From: Ignavibacteriota bacterium
Lineage (GTDB): Bacteria; Bacteroidota; Ignavibacteria; Kapaibacteriales; UBA2268
Reading direction: 5' to 3'
Length of the DNA: 39,895 nt
Assembly: GCA_024636855.1 (NCBI GenBank)
Contig: JAGXGG010000014.1
Coordinates: 1-39,895, forward strand
Position numbers and translations under genes: made by a program. Positions 28,450-36,065 of this stretch are shown piece after piece. The notes beneath the pieces were generated by a model. It saw nothing but the letters and a program-made list of their open reading frames with translations. It was not told the origin of the DNA and did no database searches. Within the stretch, counting starts at the first letter, position 1; each line of letters starts with the position of its first letter.

Positions 28450-29304
28450 TTATTTTAATGGTGCTATTGGACGAAGTACTGTAATTCCTATGAATTTGCT
28501 TACACCGTCTATATATTCGTCTATAGTTGTGTCTATTACTACTTTCTTAGCATTAGTAGAAGCATGCATTAATTTTGCTGTACCATCTTCTTTGTTAACT
28601 AGTCCGATATGTCCGTAATCTAGTCCATCTATACTAGTTACAAATGCGATTATATCACCATCTTGTAATTCTTCCAAAATATCAGATACATTCTCTTTTG
28701 GGATATAGTATGCAGGGTTAGAATTTATATCTTCTTCTATTTTCTTTATCTTTGCTATTAATGGTTTATTGCCTTTTAGCATAGGGTACTTATTAGCATT
28801 TTTAGACATAAAGTAAACATGAAGGATAAGAGGAATACCTCCTAATTCTTCAGTTATATCAGCAATTACGCCTTTCTCTATATTGTCATATATCCAATCA
28901 GCTGTATAGTGTAATCTACTCTCGTACCCATCAATCAATCCTTCACGGTATCTAGTATATTGCACTCTATCATATAGGCTACTGAATGTAGGCTCATCTT
29001 CCGTTATTAGCGCATCTGCTATTGCTAATGTTAGCTCAAAGTAAGTAACACAATCAAGTTTGTCTAATTCTATAGTACAGCTTTCAGATTCGTCTTTATC
29101 TAAAGTACCACCGACATAGGGTACTCCTAAAAATTCTTTCCCAACTTTGACTATTAATTCACCATAAGGTAAAGAAGTCCAATCCTCTTCGTTCGATTTC
29201 TTTACTATTTTTGCAAATTTCTTGTCCTCTGATTCAGAAGAGCGAGAAACTCCAAAACCGAATAACAGAATTAAAGCAACGTAAAGTATATTATTGAAAC
29301 TCAT
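28450..29304 (-). CDS. DUF1460 family cell-wall amidase-like protein (NlpC/P60-like fold)
   Basis: 284 aa. An N-terminal hydrophobic segment (MSFNNILYVALILLFGFGVS) suggests export. DUF1460 proteins have a papain-like fold and are annotated as N-acetylmuramoyl-L-alanine amidase-like. The likely catalytic Cys85 is in KLDCVTYFE, and histidines lie in YGHIGLV (His232) and LMHAS (His247). The GVPYVGGTLD segment and the GDIIAF strand are also typical. It overlaps the rnhA stop by four bases (ATGA), and the MFS gene follows at once. Inferred: trims peptidoglycan peptides in the periplasm; with the transporter next door it could serve in recycling. Confidence 0.82.
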   Translation of the reverse strand: MSFNNILYVALILLFGFGVSRSSESEDKKFAKIVKKSNEEDWTSLPYGELIVKVGKEFLGVPYVGGTLDKDESESCTIELDKLDCVTYFELTLAIADALITEDEPTFSSLYDRVQYTRYREGLIDGYESRLHYTADWIYDNIEKGVIADITEELGGIPLILHVYFMSKNANKYPMLKGNKPLIAKIKKIEEDINSNPAYYIPKENVSDILEELQDGDIIAFVTSIDGLDYGHIGLVNKEDGTAKLMHASTNAKKVVIDTTIDEYIDGVSKFIGITVLRPIAPLK

Positions 29305-29933
29305 TTTAGAAAATCTTCCAATTGTTGTTTAGTTATAGTTATTGACTTAGTTCCACTTTTAATTTTTATTGAAGGAACTCCATTCGATAAAACGTTTTCT
29401 AATGCTATTTTGTTCTCTTGTTTCGAATCTATAAGTGAGGGTTGCTTTGCTTCCCCATTTGGAATATAACCTTCGTCTTCTCCCAAATCACTTCCCATAG
29501 CAGCAGCCCTAGCCAGCTCATCAACTTGCTCGTTGTGTTCTATGCCACTATGTGCTTTTACTTTGAGGAAGTTCACATCCAATTTATTATACAATGGATA
29601 TATTTTCTTCCAAATATCAGCATTGGCTACAGGTTCATTCTTTTGCTTTTTCCATCCTTTTTTCACCCAACCTTCTAACCAATGTTGAGTAAATGCTTGG
29701 ATTATAAAATTGGAATCGGAATGGATATTAACTATACCTTTGCCGTGTTTTTCAGCATATTTCAATGCCATATACATAGCTTTCATTTCCATTCTGGAAT
29801 TTGTAGTTAGCTTGAATCCTTTAGAGTATTCCTCTATCTTGCCATTAGGTAATATCACTACTATTCCCCAGCCACCTTGACCCGGATTGTTCAGACATGA
29901 TCCGTCTGTATATATATTTAATTCGTCTTTCAT
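29301..29933 (-). CDS. rnhA: Ribonuclease HI with C-terminal extension
   Basis: 210 aa. Cleaves the RNA strand of RNA-DNA hybrids in the cytoplasm. The four acidic catalytic residues are visible: Asp10 (YTDGS), Glu49 (RMEM), Asp73 (HSDS) and Asp138 (NEQVDELA); the loop His128 in KAHSG is also present. The core ends near residue 148, about the length of E. coli RNase HI. A tail of roughly 60 residues follows, with Lys-rich, strand-like sequence (GVPSIKIKSGTKSITITKQQLEDFL) of unknown role. It is the first gene of an operon with the DUF1460 and MFS genes. Confidence 0.93.
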   Translation of the reverse strand: MKDELNIYTDGSCLNNPGQGGWGIVVILPNGKIEEYSKGFKLTTNSRMEMKAMYMALKYAEKHGKGIVNIHSDSNFIIQAFTQHWLEGWVKKGWKKQKNEPVANADIWKKIYPLYNKLDVNFLKVKAHSGIEHNEQVDELARAAAMGSDLGEDEGYIPNGEAKQPSLIDSKQENKIALENVLSNGVPSIKIKSGTKSITITKQQLEDFLK

Positions 29934-29949
29934 ATAAATGCAATTTATA

Positions 29950-29980
29950 ATAAAAAAGCCCCGTATAAAATACGGGGCTT
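29950..29980 (-). terminator. Intrinsic terminator of the OmpA-PD40 gene
   Basis: On the reverse strand a GC-rich 10-bp stem (29971-29980 with 29956-29965, core AGCCCCGTA) has a 5-nt loop and a T tract. It lies 28 nt after the stop of the OmpA gene. Confidence 0.92.
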
Positions 29981-30008
29981 GAAAATAATTTACTAATTTT
30001 TACTTTTA

Positions 30009-32645
30009 TTACTCTTTAGCCGCAACAGGAGTTTTGATTAGAACTTGTACAGTTCTATTGTAAAAACGACCTTCAGGTGTATCATTGTCGTAAAGTGGTT
30101 CATCTTCACCAACTCCACGCATTTCCAAATTAGCATAATTTCCTTTAGACTCTTTCTTGATACCAGTGTTTACAGTTTTTGCTCTGTTTACTGATAACTT
30201 AGCATTAGTTTCATAAAGTCCAACTACGTCAGTATGACCTATAATTTCTACTACTGATTCTGGTCTTACACGATTGTAAACATAATCTTTCATGATTCTA
30301 TCGTTAAGTGGCCCAGCATCATAGCTATTGAATTTGAATAGGATTAAGCTGTAGTTTTCGTACATAGTATCAGCACCTTGAGTAACAATTTTTTGTTCTG
30401 ATGATACTTGCATAACTGGTACAGTCACTGGATCAGAGATACACTCTTTACCTGCTTTTGATATTACTACTAATCGAGCTGTGAAAGCTTCTTCGTTTTT
30501 AGGGTATTTGCCTTCAGCAGATTTCCAATCCCACTCATAAAGTGATTCTGTTCTTCCAACTTCTTTCAAAGTTTTCCATTCGCCAGTACCTTTTTGAATT
30601 TCGATTCTTCTAGAAGCAATGATTGATTCGTCAATACCGTTTTCCATCTCCCATTTCATTTTTACTGGTTGTGGGAATGTTTTAGGATCTTTTTCAAATA
30701 CTGGTTTAGTTACTTCCCAATTATCACAAAGGATTTCTACACGTCTGTTTTCTGCAAGACCCATAGAGTCTCTTGGATTAGATTTGATTTCCGGAAAGTT
30801 TCTGTATTCTACTTTCATTCTATCAGCGCTGATGCCCCATACTTTGTTCAAGTAGTTGAAAACAGTTTCTGCTCTTGATTTAGATAGCTCTAGATTACCT
30901 TTCTCTTCTTCATTAGTATTGTCATTACAACCAACTAATGTTATCTTTTCATTTGGATATTGGCTCAATCTGAAACCATAGATATTTAATACGTGATAGT
31001 ATTTATCCATAGTACCACCTGGTATAGTAGTATCGGTGAAGCTAGATTTGAATGCAGATCCAGAACCAGCAAACGAAATGTATCTATCAGGTAAAGTAGA
31101 AGACCCAATATCAAAGAATACATAGTTCAATAGTGGATATAAATCCCAGCTTAAAACTTCTTCCATTACTAGACCATTGAAGCCAGCGATAGCAGGATTT
31201 TTACCTGAGTTTTTCTTAACGTAATCTGCCATATCTACATTAGCTTTTATAACAGGTTTGTTACCTAATGTGATATCTACATTGTATTCTAATGCGATTG
31301 CTCCAGCCTCACCTGCTTTGCTAGTTTGATCTGGTTTTTCGATTTTTTGAACAATTGTTCTTTTGCCGTAGCTAGGGTGCTCAGCAGTTATTTCTAGATT
31401 GATATATTTATTGTTATCTTTTGGATCACCATACCAATCATTAGTGATGATTTTCTCAAAAGTTTGATGACCTTCGTTTAACTCATCAGAGTAAAGTTCA
31501 CCAGTAATAGGGTTTCTGATAGATATACGTGCCGGGATAAATTCTCCTGTACACTCATCTCTAACTGTACCAGCAAGACTGACAGCTTTGAAGAAAGACG
31601 GTACAAATGCCATATAGACATCCAAATTACCTTGAGCTCCTCTTAAATCTTCTCTATTGGAAGAGAAATAAATAATGTCACCAGATGCAGGTAATGTTAT
31701 AAATTGCTCATCATTTTCTGTGTTTATTGGTGCACCAATATTTTCTGGTTTTGACCATGTATCAGTACTTGGGTCTAGTCTAGTAACGTAGAAATCTTGA
31801 CCACCATAGTTTGGCTTGTGTCCATCAGAAGCGAAAAATAATGTTACCCCATCTGCTGCGATGAAAGGTGATACGTCTCTACCTGGAGTATTGATTGCCG
31901 TTAAGTTTTTAGATGCACCCCACTCTTCCAAATCGAAGTCATAGTCAGAGTACCAAATATCAAAATTCGTTACATCTTCTTCTCCATCAGAGTTAGGACC
32001 TTTTCTTGTAGAAACAAAATAGATTCTACTTTGATCAGGCGCAATTGTTGGTTGAGAATCGAAGTTTTTAGAGTTAACATTTCTACCTAAGTTAACTGGA
32101 CGACCCCATTGGTCACCTTGAATTGAAGTTTTATATACATCACAGCTTCCTAGCCCATCTGGTCTATTACATGCTGTGAAATATAGAGTTTGTCTATCTG
32201 CTGCAACTGATGCTGCACCTTCATTCAGTACAGTGTTTACACCATTAAGACCCATGTTATTAGAAGGATCCAGGTTATATGGTTGATTGAAGACAGTATC
32301 CATACGGTCTGCTTTCTTCGCCACCCAGAAATCATGCGATAAATCATCGTCATCTGTTTTGATACTACCAGGCTTGTTTGATACGTAAAACAAAGTCTTA
32401 CCATCGGCCGAGATAGTCGGTGCATAATCTACACCGGAATGGTTTATAATAGGCCCGAGGTTAATAATTCTGATTTCCTTATTAGCGAGTATCCCGCCTT
32501 CTGAATCATCTTGAGCCGTAGCCTCAATTATCGCACCGTACATATATAATGAAGTACTACCTGCATCTTTTGCTGTCATATTTAGATGTGACAATGCAAA
32601 AAATAGAGCAAATAGCGATATCAGCTTAGTATATTTTCCAAACAT
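30009..32645 (-). CDS. PD40 propeller protein with two OmpA peptidoglycan-binding domains
   Basis: 878 aa. Signal peptide-like N-terminus; an AAGGGA ribosome binding site precedes the ATG. Residues about 65-350 hold PD40 repeats (YAPTISADGKTLFYVSNK, SQPTIAPDQSRIYFVSTRKG, VSPFIAADGVTLFFASD, FITLPASGDIIYFSSNRED). Next is a carboxypeptidase-regulatory-like segment (AGTVRDECTGEFIPARISI). A first OmpA-like domain (about 505-640) has NLELSKSRAETVFNYL and LAENRRVEI. A second (about 770-875) has IIGHTDVVGLYETNAKLSVN then RAKTV and FYNRTVQVLI. Most PD40-OmpA proteins carry one OmpA domain. Inferred: anchors an outer-membrane or periplasmic complex to peptidoglycan; related proteins occur around gliding/T9SS machinery (PorE-like), but that link is not shown here. 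Confidence 0.88.
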   Translation of the reverse strand: MFGKYTKLISLFALFFALSHLNMTAKDAGSTSLYMYGAIIEATAQDDSEGGILANKEIRIINLGPIINHSGVDYAPTISADGKTLFYVSNKPGSIKTDDDDLSHDFWVAKKADRMDTVFNQPYNLDPSNNMGLNGVNTVLNEGAASVAADRQTLYFTACNRPDGLGSCDVYKTSIQGDQWGRPVNLGRNVNSKNFDSQPTIAPDQSRIYFVSTRKGPNSDGEEDVTNFDIWYSDYDFDLEEWGASKNLTAINTPGRDVSPFIAADGVTLFFASDGHKPNYGGQDFYVTRLDPSTDTWSKPENIGAPINTENDEQFITLPASGDIIYFSSNREDLRGAQGNLDVYMAFVPSFFKAVSLAGTVRDECTGEFIPARISIRNPITGELYSDELNEGHQTFEKIITNDWYGDPKDNNKYINLEITAEHPSYGKRTIVQKIEKPDQTSKAGEAGAIALEYNVDITLGNKPVIKANVDMADYVKKNSGKNPAIAGFNGLVMEEVLSWDLYPLLNYVFFDIGSSTLPDRYISFAGSGSAFKSSFTDTTIPGGTMDKYYHVLNIYGFRLSQYPNEKITLVGCNDNTNEEEKGNLELSKSRAETVFNYLNKVWGISADRMKVEYRNFPEIKSNPRDSMGLAENRRVEILCDNWEVTKPVFEKDPKTFPQPVKMKWEMENGIDESIIASRRIEIQKGTGEWKTLKEVGRTESLYEWDWKSAEGKYPKNEEAFTARLVVISKAGKECISDPVTVPVMQVSSEQKIVTQGADTMYENYSLILFKFNSYDAGPLNDRIMKDYVYNRVRPESVVEIIGHTDVVGLYETNAKLSVNRAKTVNTGIKKESKGNYANLEMRGVGEDEPLYDNDTPEGRFYNRTVQVLIKTPVAAKE

Positions 32646-32855
32646 ACGCTTCCCTTATAAAATTTATAAAATTTATTTACTTTGTAGTAGTGTTGAGTAA
32701 TTCTGACACACTCTGACACTTTTGGAATAATAAATTAATACAAAACTCTTATTAAAACAAATAATATTTTTGATTATTGAGTGAAAATATAATATTTCAC
32801 TACCTAATAAAACTACATTTAAGAGGGGAATGTTACGAAAAGATTAAAATAGTAT

Positions 32856-32890
32856 GAAAAAAGTAACGCAGATTTACGCTACTTTTTTGA
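32856..32890 (-). terminator. Intrinsic terminator of the bufferin-type operon
   Basis: On the reverse strand AAGTAGCG (32877-32884) pairs with CGTTACTT (32861-32868) through one G-U pair, with an 8-nt loop and a following T run. It starts about 30 nt after the DoxX stop codon, so it closes the RiPP operon. The pairing is better on this strand than on the forward strand. Confidence 0.82.
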
Positions 32891-32913
32891 TTTGTTACTG
32901 TTATTCTAATTTG

Positions 32914-33339
32914 TTATTTCTTTGCAAACAAATGGTCTAGACTTAATTTACCACCACCAAATGCTACAAGAGTCAGTAACAATAATATATAATAAAGTGG
33001 AATTTCGTATCCGTTATTACTTGCTTCAAATCCATGTCCAATATGAACGGTAAATATTGCAACTAACATTACAATTATTAATGGAAATGAAATAATTCGT
33101 GTTAATAGGCCTAAAAATATCAATACTGCTCCAATTAATTCAGTGGCAGTTGCCATATAAGCAGCAAGTGTGGGGAAAGGTATTCCTAGAGATCCGAACC
33201 ATCCGACAATACTTTCAAAATTCTCATATTTCTTCATCCCAGGTCCCCAAAAACCATAGGCAAGCACAAACCTAATAAGTAATAAGGGTACATCTTGTAT
33301 TACATCAAGTTTTTCTAAGTATTCATAAATCTTTTTCAT
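32914..33339 (-). CDS. DoxX-family membrane protein of the RiPP cluster
   Basis: 141 aa with four membrane helices (about 17-35, 58-78, 80-100, 112-128). Typical DoxX features are LLLIRFVLAYGFWGPGMKKY, the ATELIGAVLIFLGLLTR segment and the closing FGGGKLSLDHLF. DoxX-like proteins are a regular fourth member of bufferin and HvfABCD-type clusters, where their exact role is not settled; redox or metal-linked membrane functions are discussed. It starts 20 nt after the bufC stop codon and is followed by the operon terminator, so it belongs to the same transcript. Inferred: inner-membrane partner in copper-stress handling or peptide maturation. Confidence 0.85.
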   Translation of the reverse strand: MKKIYEYLEKLDVIQDVPLLLIRFVLAYGFWGPGMKKYENFESIVGWFGSLGIPFPTLAAYMATATELIGAVLIFLGLLTRIISFPLIIVMLVAIFTVHIGHGFEASNNGYEIPLYYILLLLTLVAFGGGKLSLDHLFAKK

Positions 33340-33359
33340 ATCGGCTTACTCGTAATTAG

Positions 33360-34112
33360 TTATAAAATATCAAAACCGAGTACAAACCCCTGTGCTACCA
33401 AATCATTTGCAAATGCTAATCCGTGTTGAATTGATTGGTTGTAATCAACCCCAAATGCTACAGAGCTATTCTTGATTGCAGATTCTAGAGTGGTCTGCTC
33501 ATCTACAATTGTCTGTAAGGTGAGTGCGAAAAATGCAGATAAATTGATGAACCTCACGGCTCCTGTGTCATGCTTTCTAAATATTAGTACAAAATAACTT
33601 CCTTTTTTATCTATTAGCTCGTCACCCTTAAATTTGTGAACTGGGTATTCGAAAGCTAATAGCTCATGTTCAGGAGTAACTATTAATTTGTCGTGAAGTA
33701 TATCGCCTTCCTCCTTATATATAGGTATAGCCATATCTTCCATTGTGTGTAATTCTATTTCTATCCACTCAAAGTAAAGTAACTCATCTAGATATGGTTT
33801 GTTGAATTTTTCACCATGTTTTTGAGCCACACAATATTCGTAGAATTCGAAGGGCATTTTCCAAACTAATGGTGTTTGCATTTTATGATGAGCATAGTAA
33901 TCATCGACCATAGTTAGCCATTCTTTCTCTGATAAAGATTTCTGAGCAATTGGGTATGCTGTCGCCAAAGCACCTTTTACTATATTGTACGTCAAACGTC
34001 TATAGTGGTGCAATCTGTCTTGCTTTGCCCCTTCTATAGAGACTTCCAACCCTGTTTTGCAGTATTCGGCTAGTTTAGATTGTATATTATGAGTTTCTTT
34101 TTTCAGAAGCAT
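33360..34112 (-). CDS. bufC: BufC/HvfC-like partner protein of the MNIO enzyme
   Basis: 250 aa, with the DUF2063 ('putative DNA-binding', HvfC/BufC N-terminal) family layout. The N-terminal helical half (residues 10-95) includes EGAKQDRLHHYRRLTYNIVK then GALATAYPIAQ, where the family usually shows 'RL.vYr.n...l..aL...fP', and later DDYYAHHKMQTPLVWKMP then FEFYEY. The C-terminal half, from about residue 105 (YLDELLYFEWIEIEL), has mixed strands. Known: these proteins bind the precursor leader and present it to the iron oxidase; the old DNA-binding label is not supported by recent work. The ATG lies 26 nt inside the end of bufB, so the two are translationally coupled, as expected for a stable enzyme pair. 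Confidence 0.85.
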   Translation of the reverse strand: MLLKKETHNIQSKLAEYCKTGLEVSIEGAKQDRLHHYRRLTYNIVKGALATAYPIAQKSLSEKEWLTMVDDYYAHHKMQTPLVWKMPFEFYEYCVAQKHGEKFNKPYLDELLYFEWIEIELHTMEDMAIPIYKEEGDILHDKLIVTPEHELLAFEYPVHKFKGDELIDKKGSYFVLIFRKHDTGAVRFINLSAFFALTLQTIVDEQTTLESAIKNSSVAFGVDYNQSIQHGLAFANDLVAQGFVLGFDIL

Positions 34113-34932
34113 AATCGCTCGCCCATACTTTGTCTACTATTTCTTGCAATCTTGCTATCTCTTCTTGTAGTTCTTTCATCTGAGGAATATTAAAATCTCG
34201 TTCCAGTAATATAGGTACAGGTGATATCCGCTCTATAGTCCATTCGAATAAATCGAATACTGGATCTATTATCGGTTGTCCGTGTGTATCTATAATTGTA
34301 TCAGGAGAGACTTGCTCGTGACCAGCCATGTGAATATATTTTACTTTATCTAATGGTAGATTTTCTATGAATTCTTTTGCATTATAATTGTGATTGAAGG
34401 CATTAACATATACATTATTCACATCTAATAGCAGGTTACATCCTGATTTCTCTACTATTTGACTTATAAAGCTAGCTTCATCCATCTCAGCAGCTACTGC
34501 TGTATAATATGATACATTTTCTATTGCCAAGGGTCTTTCCAAATAGTCTTGAACTATTCGGATTCTCTCCGAAACGTGGTCGATGGCATCTTGCCTAAAA
34601 GGAATAGGTAGTAAGTCATACAAATGTGCATTATCGCATTTGCTATAGCTCAGATGCTCAGAGTAAACTTCTGGTTTGAACTCATCGAAAAATTTCTTCA
34701 ATTCTTTGAGGAACTCAAAATCCAAATCCTCTGGACTACCTATAGAAAGTGACAATCCATGACACATAATAGGGTATTTCTCAGCTGCTTCGCGTAATTT
34801 TTTTCTCCAATAACCACCCATCTGCATCCAGTTCTCAGGGGCAAACTCAATAAATTTGGGTTTGTCTTCTTCTAGTGCAATTATCTGTTTTGCTATATCT
34901 CTTCGGAATCCTAATCCTACGCCGCTTATCAT
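34087..34932 (-). CDS. bufB: Multinuclear non-heme iron oxidase, DUF692/BufB/HvfB-like
   Basis: 281 aa, the usual DUF692 length. All expected TIM-barrel metal-site motifs are present: His58 (CHGLSLSIG), His93 (SEHLSYS), Glu138/Asn139 (AIENVSYY), Asp170 to His181 (LLLDVNNVYVNAFNH), His201 and His205 (IHMAGH), Asp215 to His217 (DTHGQP), and Glu244 (LLERDFNIP). Members of this family (MbnB, TglH, HvfB, BufB) use two or three irons and oxygen to remodel peptide cysteines, making oxazolone-thioamide or thiooxazole groups. A precursor with EGKCG motifs lies directly upstream and the partner bufC overlaps downstream. Inferred product: copper-binding modified cysteines. The exact modification cannot be read from sequence. 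Confidence 0.93.
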   Translation of the reverse strand: MISGVGLGFRRDIAKQIIALEEDKPKFIEFAPENWMQMGGYWRKKLREAAEKYPIMCHGLSLSIGSPEDLDFEFLKELKKFFDEFKPEVYSEHLSYSKCDNAHLYDLLPIPFRQDAIDHVSERIRIVQDYLERPLAIENVSYYTAVAAEMDEASFISQIVEKSGCNLLLDVNNVYVNAFNHNYNAKEFIENLPLDKVKYIHMAGHEQVSPDTIIDTHGQPIIDPVFDLFEWTIERISPVPILLERDFNIPQMKELQEEIARLQEIVDKVWASDYASEKRNS

Positions 34933-34950
34933 TATACTATCTTCATTTAC

Positions 34951-34986
34951 TTAATAAAAAGGGCTGAAAAATACTCTCCAGCCCTT
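34951..34986 (-). terminator. Terminator-like hairpin between precursor and enzyme genes
   Basis: On the reverse strand AAGGGCTG (34979-34986) pairs perfectly with CAGCCCTT (34959-34966) across a 12-nt loop, followed by TTTATTAA. It lies between the bufA stop and the bufB start. Partial termination here would give much precursor mRNA and less enzyme mRNA, a common arrangement for RiPP operons. Confidence 0.85.
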
Positions 34987-35010
34987 ATGTAAAAATAATT
35001 TAGTCAAAAA

Positions 35011-35379
35011 TTATTGACCGCATTTACCTTCGCCACATTTACCTTCACCACACTTGCCTTCGCCTTCTTTACCTTCTTCGCCTTCTTCACCTTCTTCGCC
35101 TTCTTCACCTTCTTCTCCTTCGCCTTCACCACATTTACCTTCACCGCACTTACCTTCACCGCATTTGCCTTCTTGTAATTTAGCTTCAGTAGCTGATAGT
35201 GTACTGATATAATCAGTAGTTGATTGATTCAACAATTCTGATCTTACGTCATTACCACTTCCCATAGCTTCATAATCGAAGATACTTACTTCCATAGCAT
35301 TAGCCGATACAGAACCTGCTGCCAATACTCCAGCTGCTAATAATGATAATTTTGCAGATGCTTTTAATTTGTTACTCAT
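35011..35379 (-). CDS. bufA: Bufferin/HvfA-like RiPP precursor with six KCG motifs
   Basis: 122 aa. A Sec signal peptide (residues 1-28, LSLLAAGVLAAGSVSANA) is followed by a polar spacer and a low-complexity core. Cysteines occur only at 73, 78, 83 and 110, 115, 120, each in a Lys-Cys-Gly motif within an EGKCG-type pentad. The two triplets are joined by an acidic linker (84-108) of Glu-Glu-Gly tripeptides with one Lys. Known: in HvfA/bufferin precursors, EGKCG cysteines are oxidised by the DUF692 enzyme to copper-binding groups, and the peptide is exported by Sec. A GGAG site lies 8 nt before the ATG. Four genes on the same strand (bufA, bufB, bufC, doxX) form the cluster. Unusual points are the long acidic linker and the mirror-like layout. 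The gene is not a random repeat: it has a good start, a signal peptide and the right neighbours. Confidence 0.9.
   Translation of the reverse strand: MSNKLKASAKLSLLAAGVLAAGSVSANAMEVSIFDYEAMGSGNDVRSELLNQSTTDYISTLSATEAKLQEGKCGEGKCGEGKCGEGEGEEGEEGEEGEEGEEGKEGEGKCGEGKCGEGKCGQ
35080..35127. repeat. Short in-frame repeat encoding the Glu-Glu-Gly linker
   Basis: Repeats of about 9 nt (on the forward strand CTTCGCCTT/CTTCACCTT alternations) encode consecutive Glu-Glu-Gly tripeptides in the middle of the RiPP precursor. Such runs can gain or lose units by slippage without changing frame. Confidence 0.75.
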
Positions 35380-35447
35380 AATACTAACTCCAATAAATTG
35401 ATAAAAAATAATAATAAAAAGTTTCGATTAAATTAGTTGAAAAAAAA

Positions 35448-35858
35448 TTAATTTTCTACAACTTTTTTATGTTCTAAGTAAATACATTTGTCTTCTATAT
35501 AATCTATTCCATTGTCCTCTGCTAGTTTCTTAGCTTCGGCGTTTCTCAAACCCAACTGTAGCCATATTAGCTTGATGTCGCCTTTGGCTTTCCTGCGTTC
35601 TATTGCCTCTTGGACTATAGAAAGTGCCTCTTGCTCAGGGCGGAATATATTTAACATATCTATCCTATCTGGTATATCCATTAAGTTTCTATATACTTTT
35701 TGCTTCAGTATAGTGTCCGCTTTCGGATTGATAGGTATTACAGTATATCCTTTTTTGATCATATACCCAGGTACTGAGAAAGCTACCTTAGTTATATCCG
35801 CTGACATACCGTAGACAGCTATGTTTTTCATGTTTTCAAAGATTTCTTGCATTTTCAT
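35448..35858 (-). CDS. CoA-binding domain protein (YccU-like)
   Basis: 136 aa with a single Rossmann-like CoA-binding domain, as in the N-terminal domain of succinyl-CoA synthetase alpha. Visible features: KNIAVYGMSADITKVAFSVP (nucleotide-binding turn), PGYMIKKGYTVIPINPKAD, YRNLMDIPDRIDMLNIFRP and the closing GIDYIEDKCIYLEHKK with the conserved Cys. The function of the free-standing family is unclear. It lies 68 nt upstream of the RiPP precursor on the same strand. The gap is long enough for a separate promoter and contains no terminator that I could see, so membership in the operon is open. It is probably just a neighbour. Confidence 0.85.
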   Translation of the reverse strand: MKMQEIFENMKNIAVYGMSADITKVAFSVPGYMIKKGYTVIPINPKADTILKQKVYRNLMDIPDRIDMLNIFRPEQEALSIVQEAIERRKAKGDIKLIWLQLGLRNAEAKKLAEDNGIDYIEDKCIYLEHKKVVEN

Positions 35859-36021
35859 TTAGCTATCTCTCATTTATATTTTGATGATTCATCTAAAATA
35901 ACTAAATTTTTATTCGTTTAGTAATATAACGTTGCTACTTTGATTTTAGATGTTTTAAATGTAATTTTTCTTTTAGTTTGTAACATATATTACAGAACTG
36001 AAGTTTAATTCGTCTATATCT

Positions 36022-36040
36022 TACGTATAATATTACGTTT
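36022..36040. promoter_or_regulatory. Inverted ACGTA/TACGT element upstream of mscS
   Basis: ACGTATAATATTACGT has 5-bp inverted arms around a 6-nt AT spacer, ending about 28 nt before the mscS ATG. It could be a promoter element or operator. The sequence ATTACGTTTAAG here partly recalls the inverted repeat upstream of the DUF2795 gene. Evidence is weak. Confidence 0.25.
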
Positions 36041-36065
36041 AAGTTTAAATAATTAGAAGGACTAT

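Noticed and set aside
32646-32855. Possible small RNA gene between the OmpA gene and the RiPP operon
   Set aside because: The region is AT-rich with no stable structure that I could see apart from the operon terminator; it is more simply the promoter region of the OmpA gene.
34087-34932. DUF692 protein as a xylose isomerase-like sugar enzyme
   Set aside because: The fold is similar, but the HGLSLSIG, SEHLSYS, ENVS and DVNNxYVNAxNH motifs and the precursor/partner context are specific to the iron oxidase family.
35011-35379. The Gly/Glu/Lys/Cys-rich frame as a meaningless low-complexity reading frame
   Set aside because: It has a ribosome binding site, a clear signal peptide, evenly spaced cysteines and the matching enzyme genes next door.
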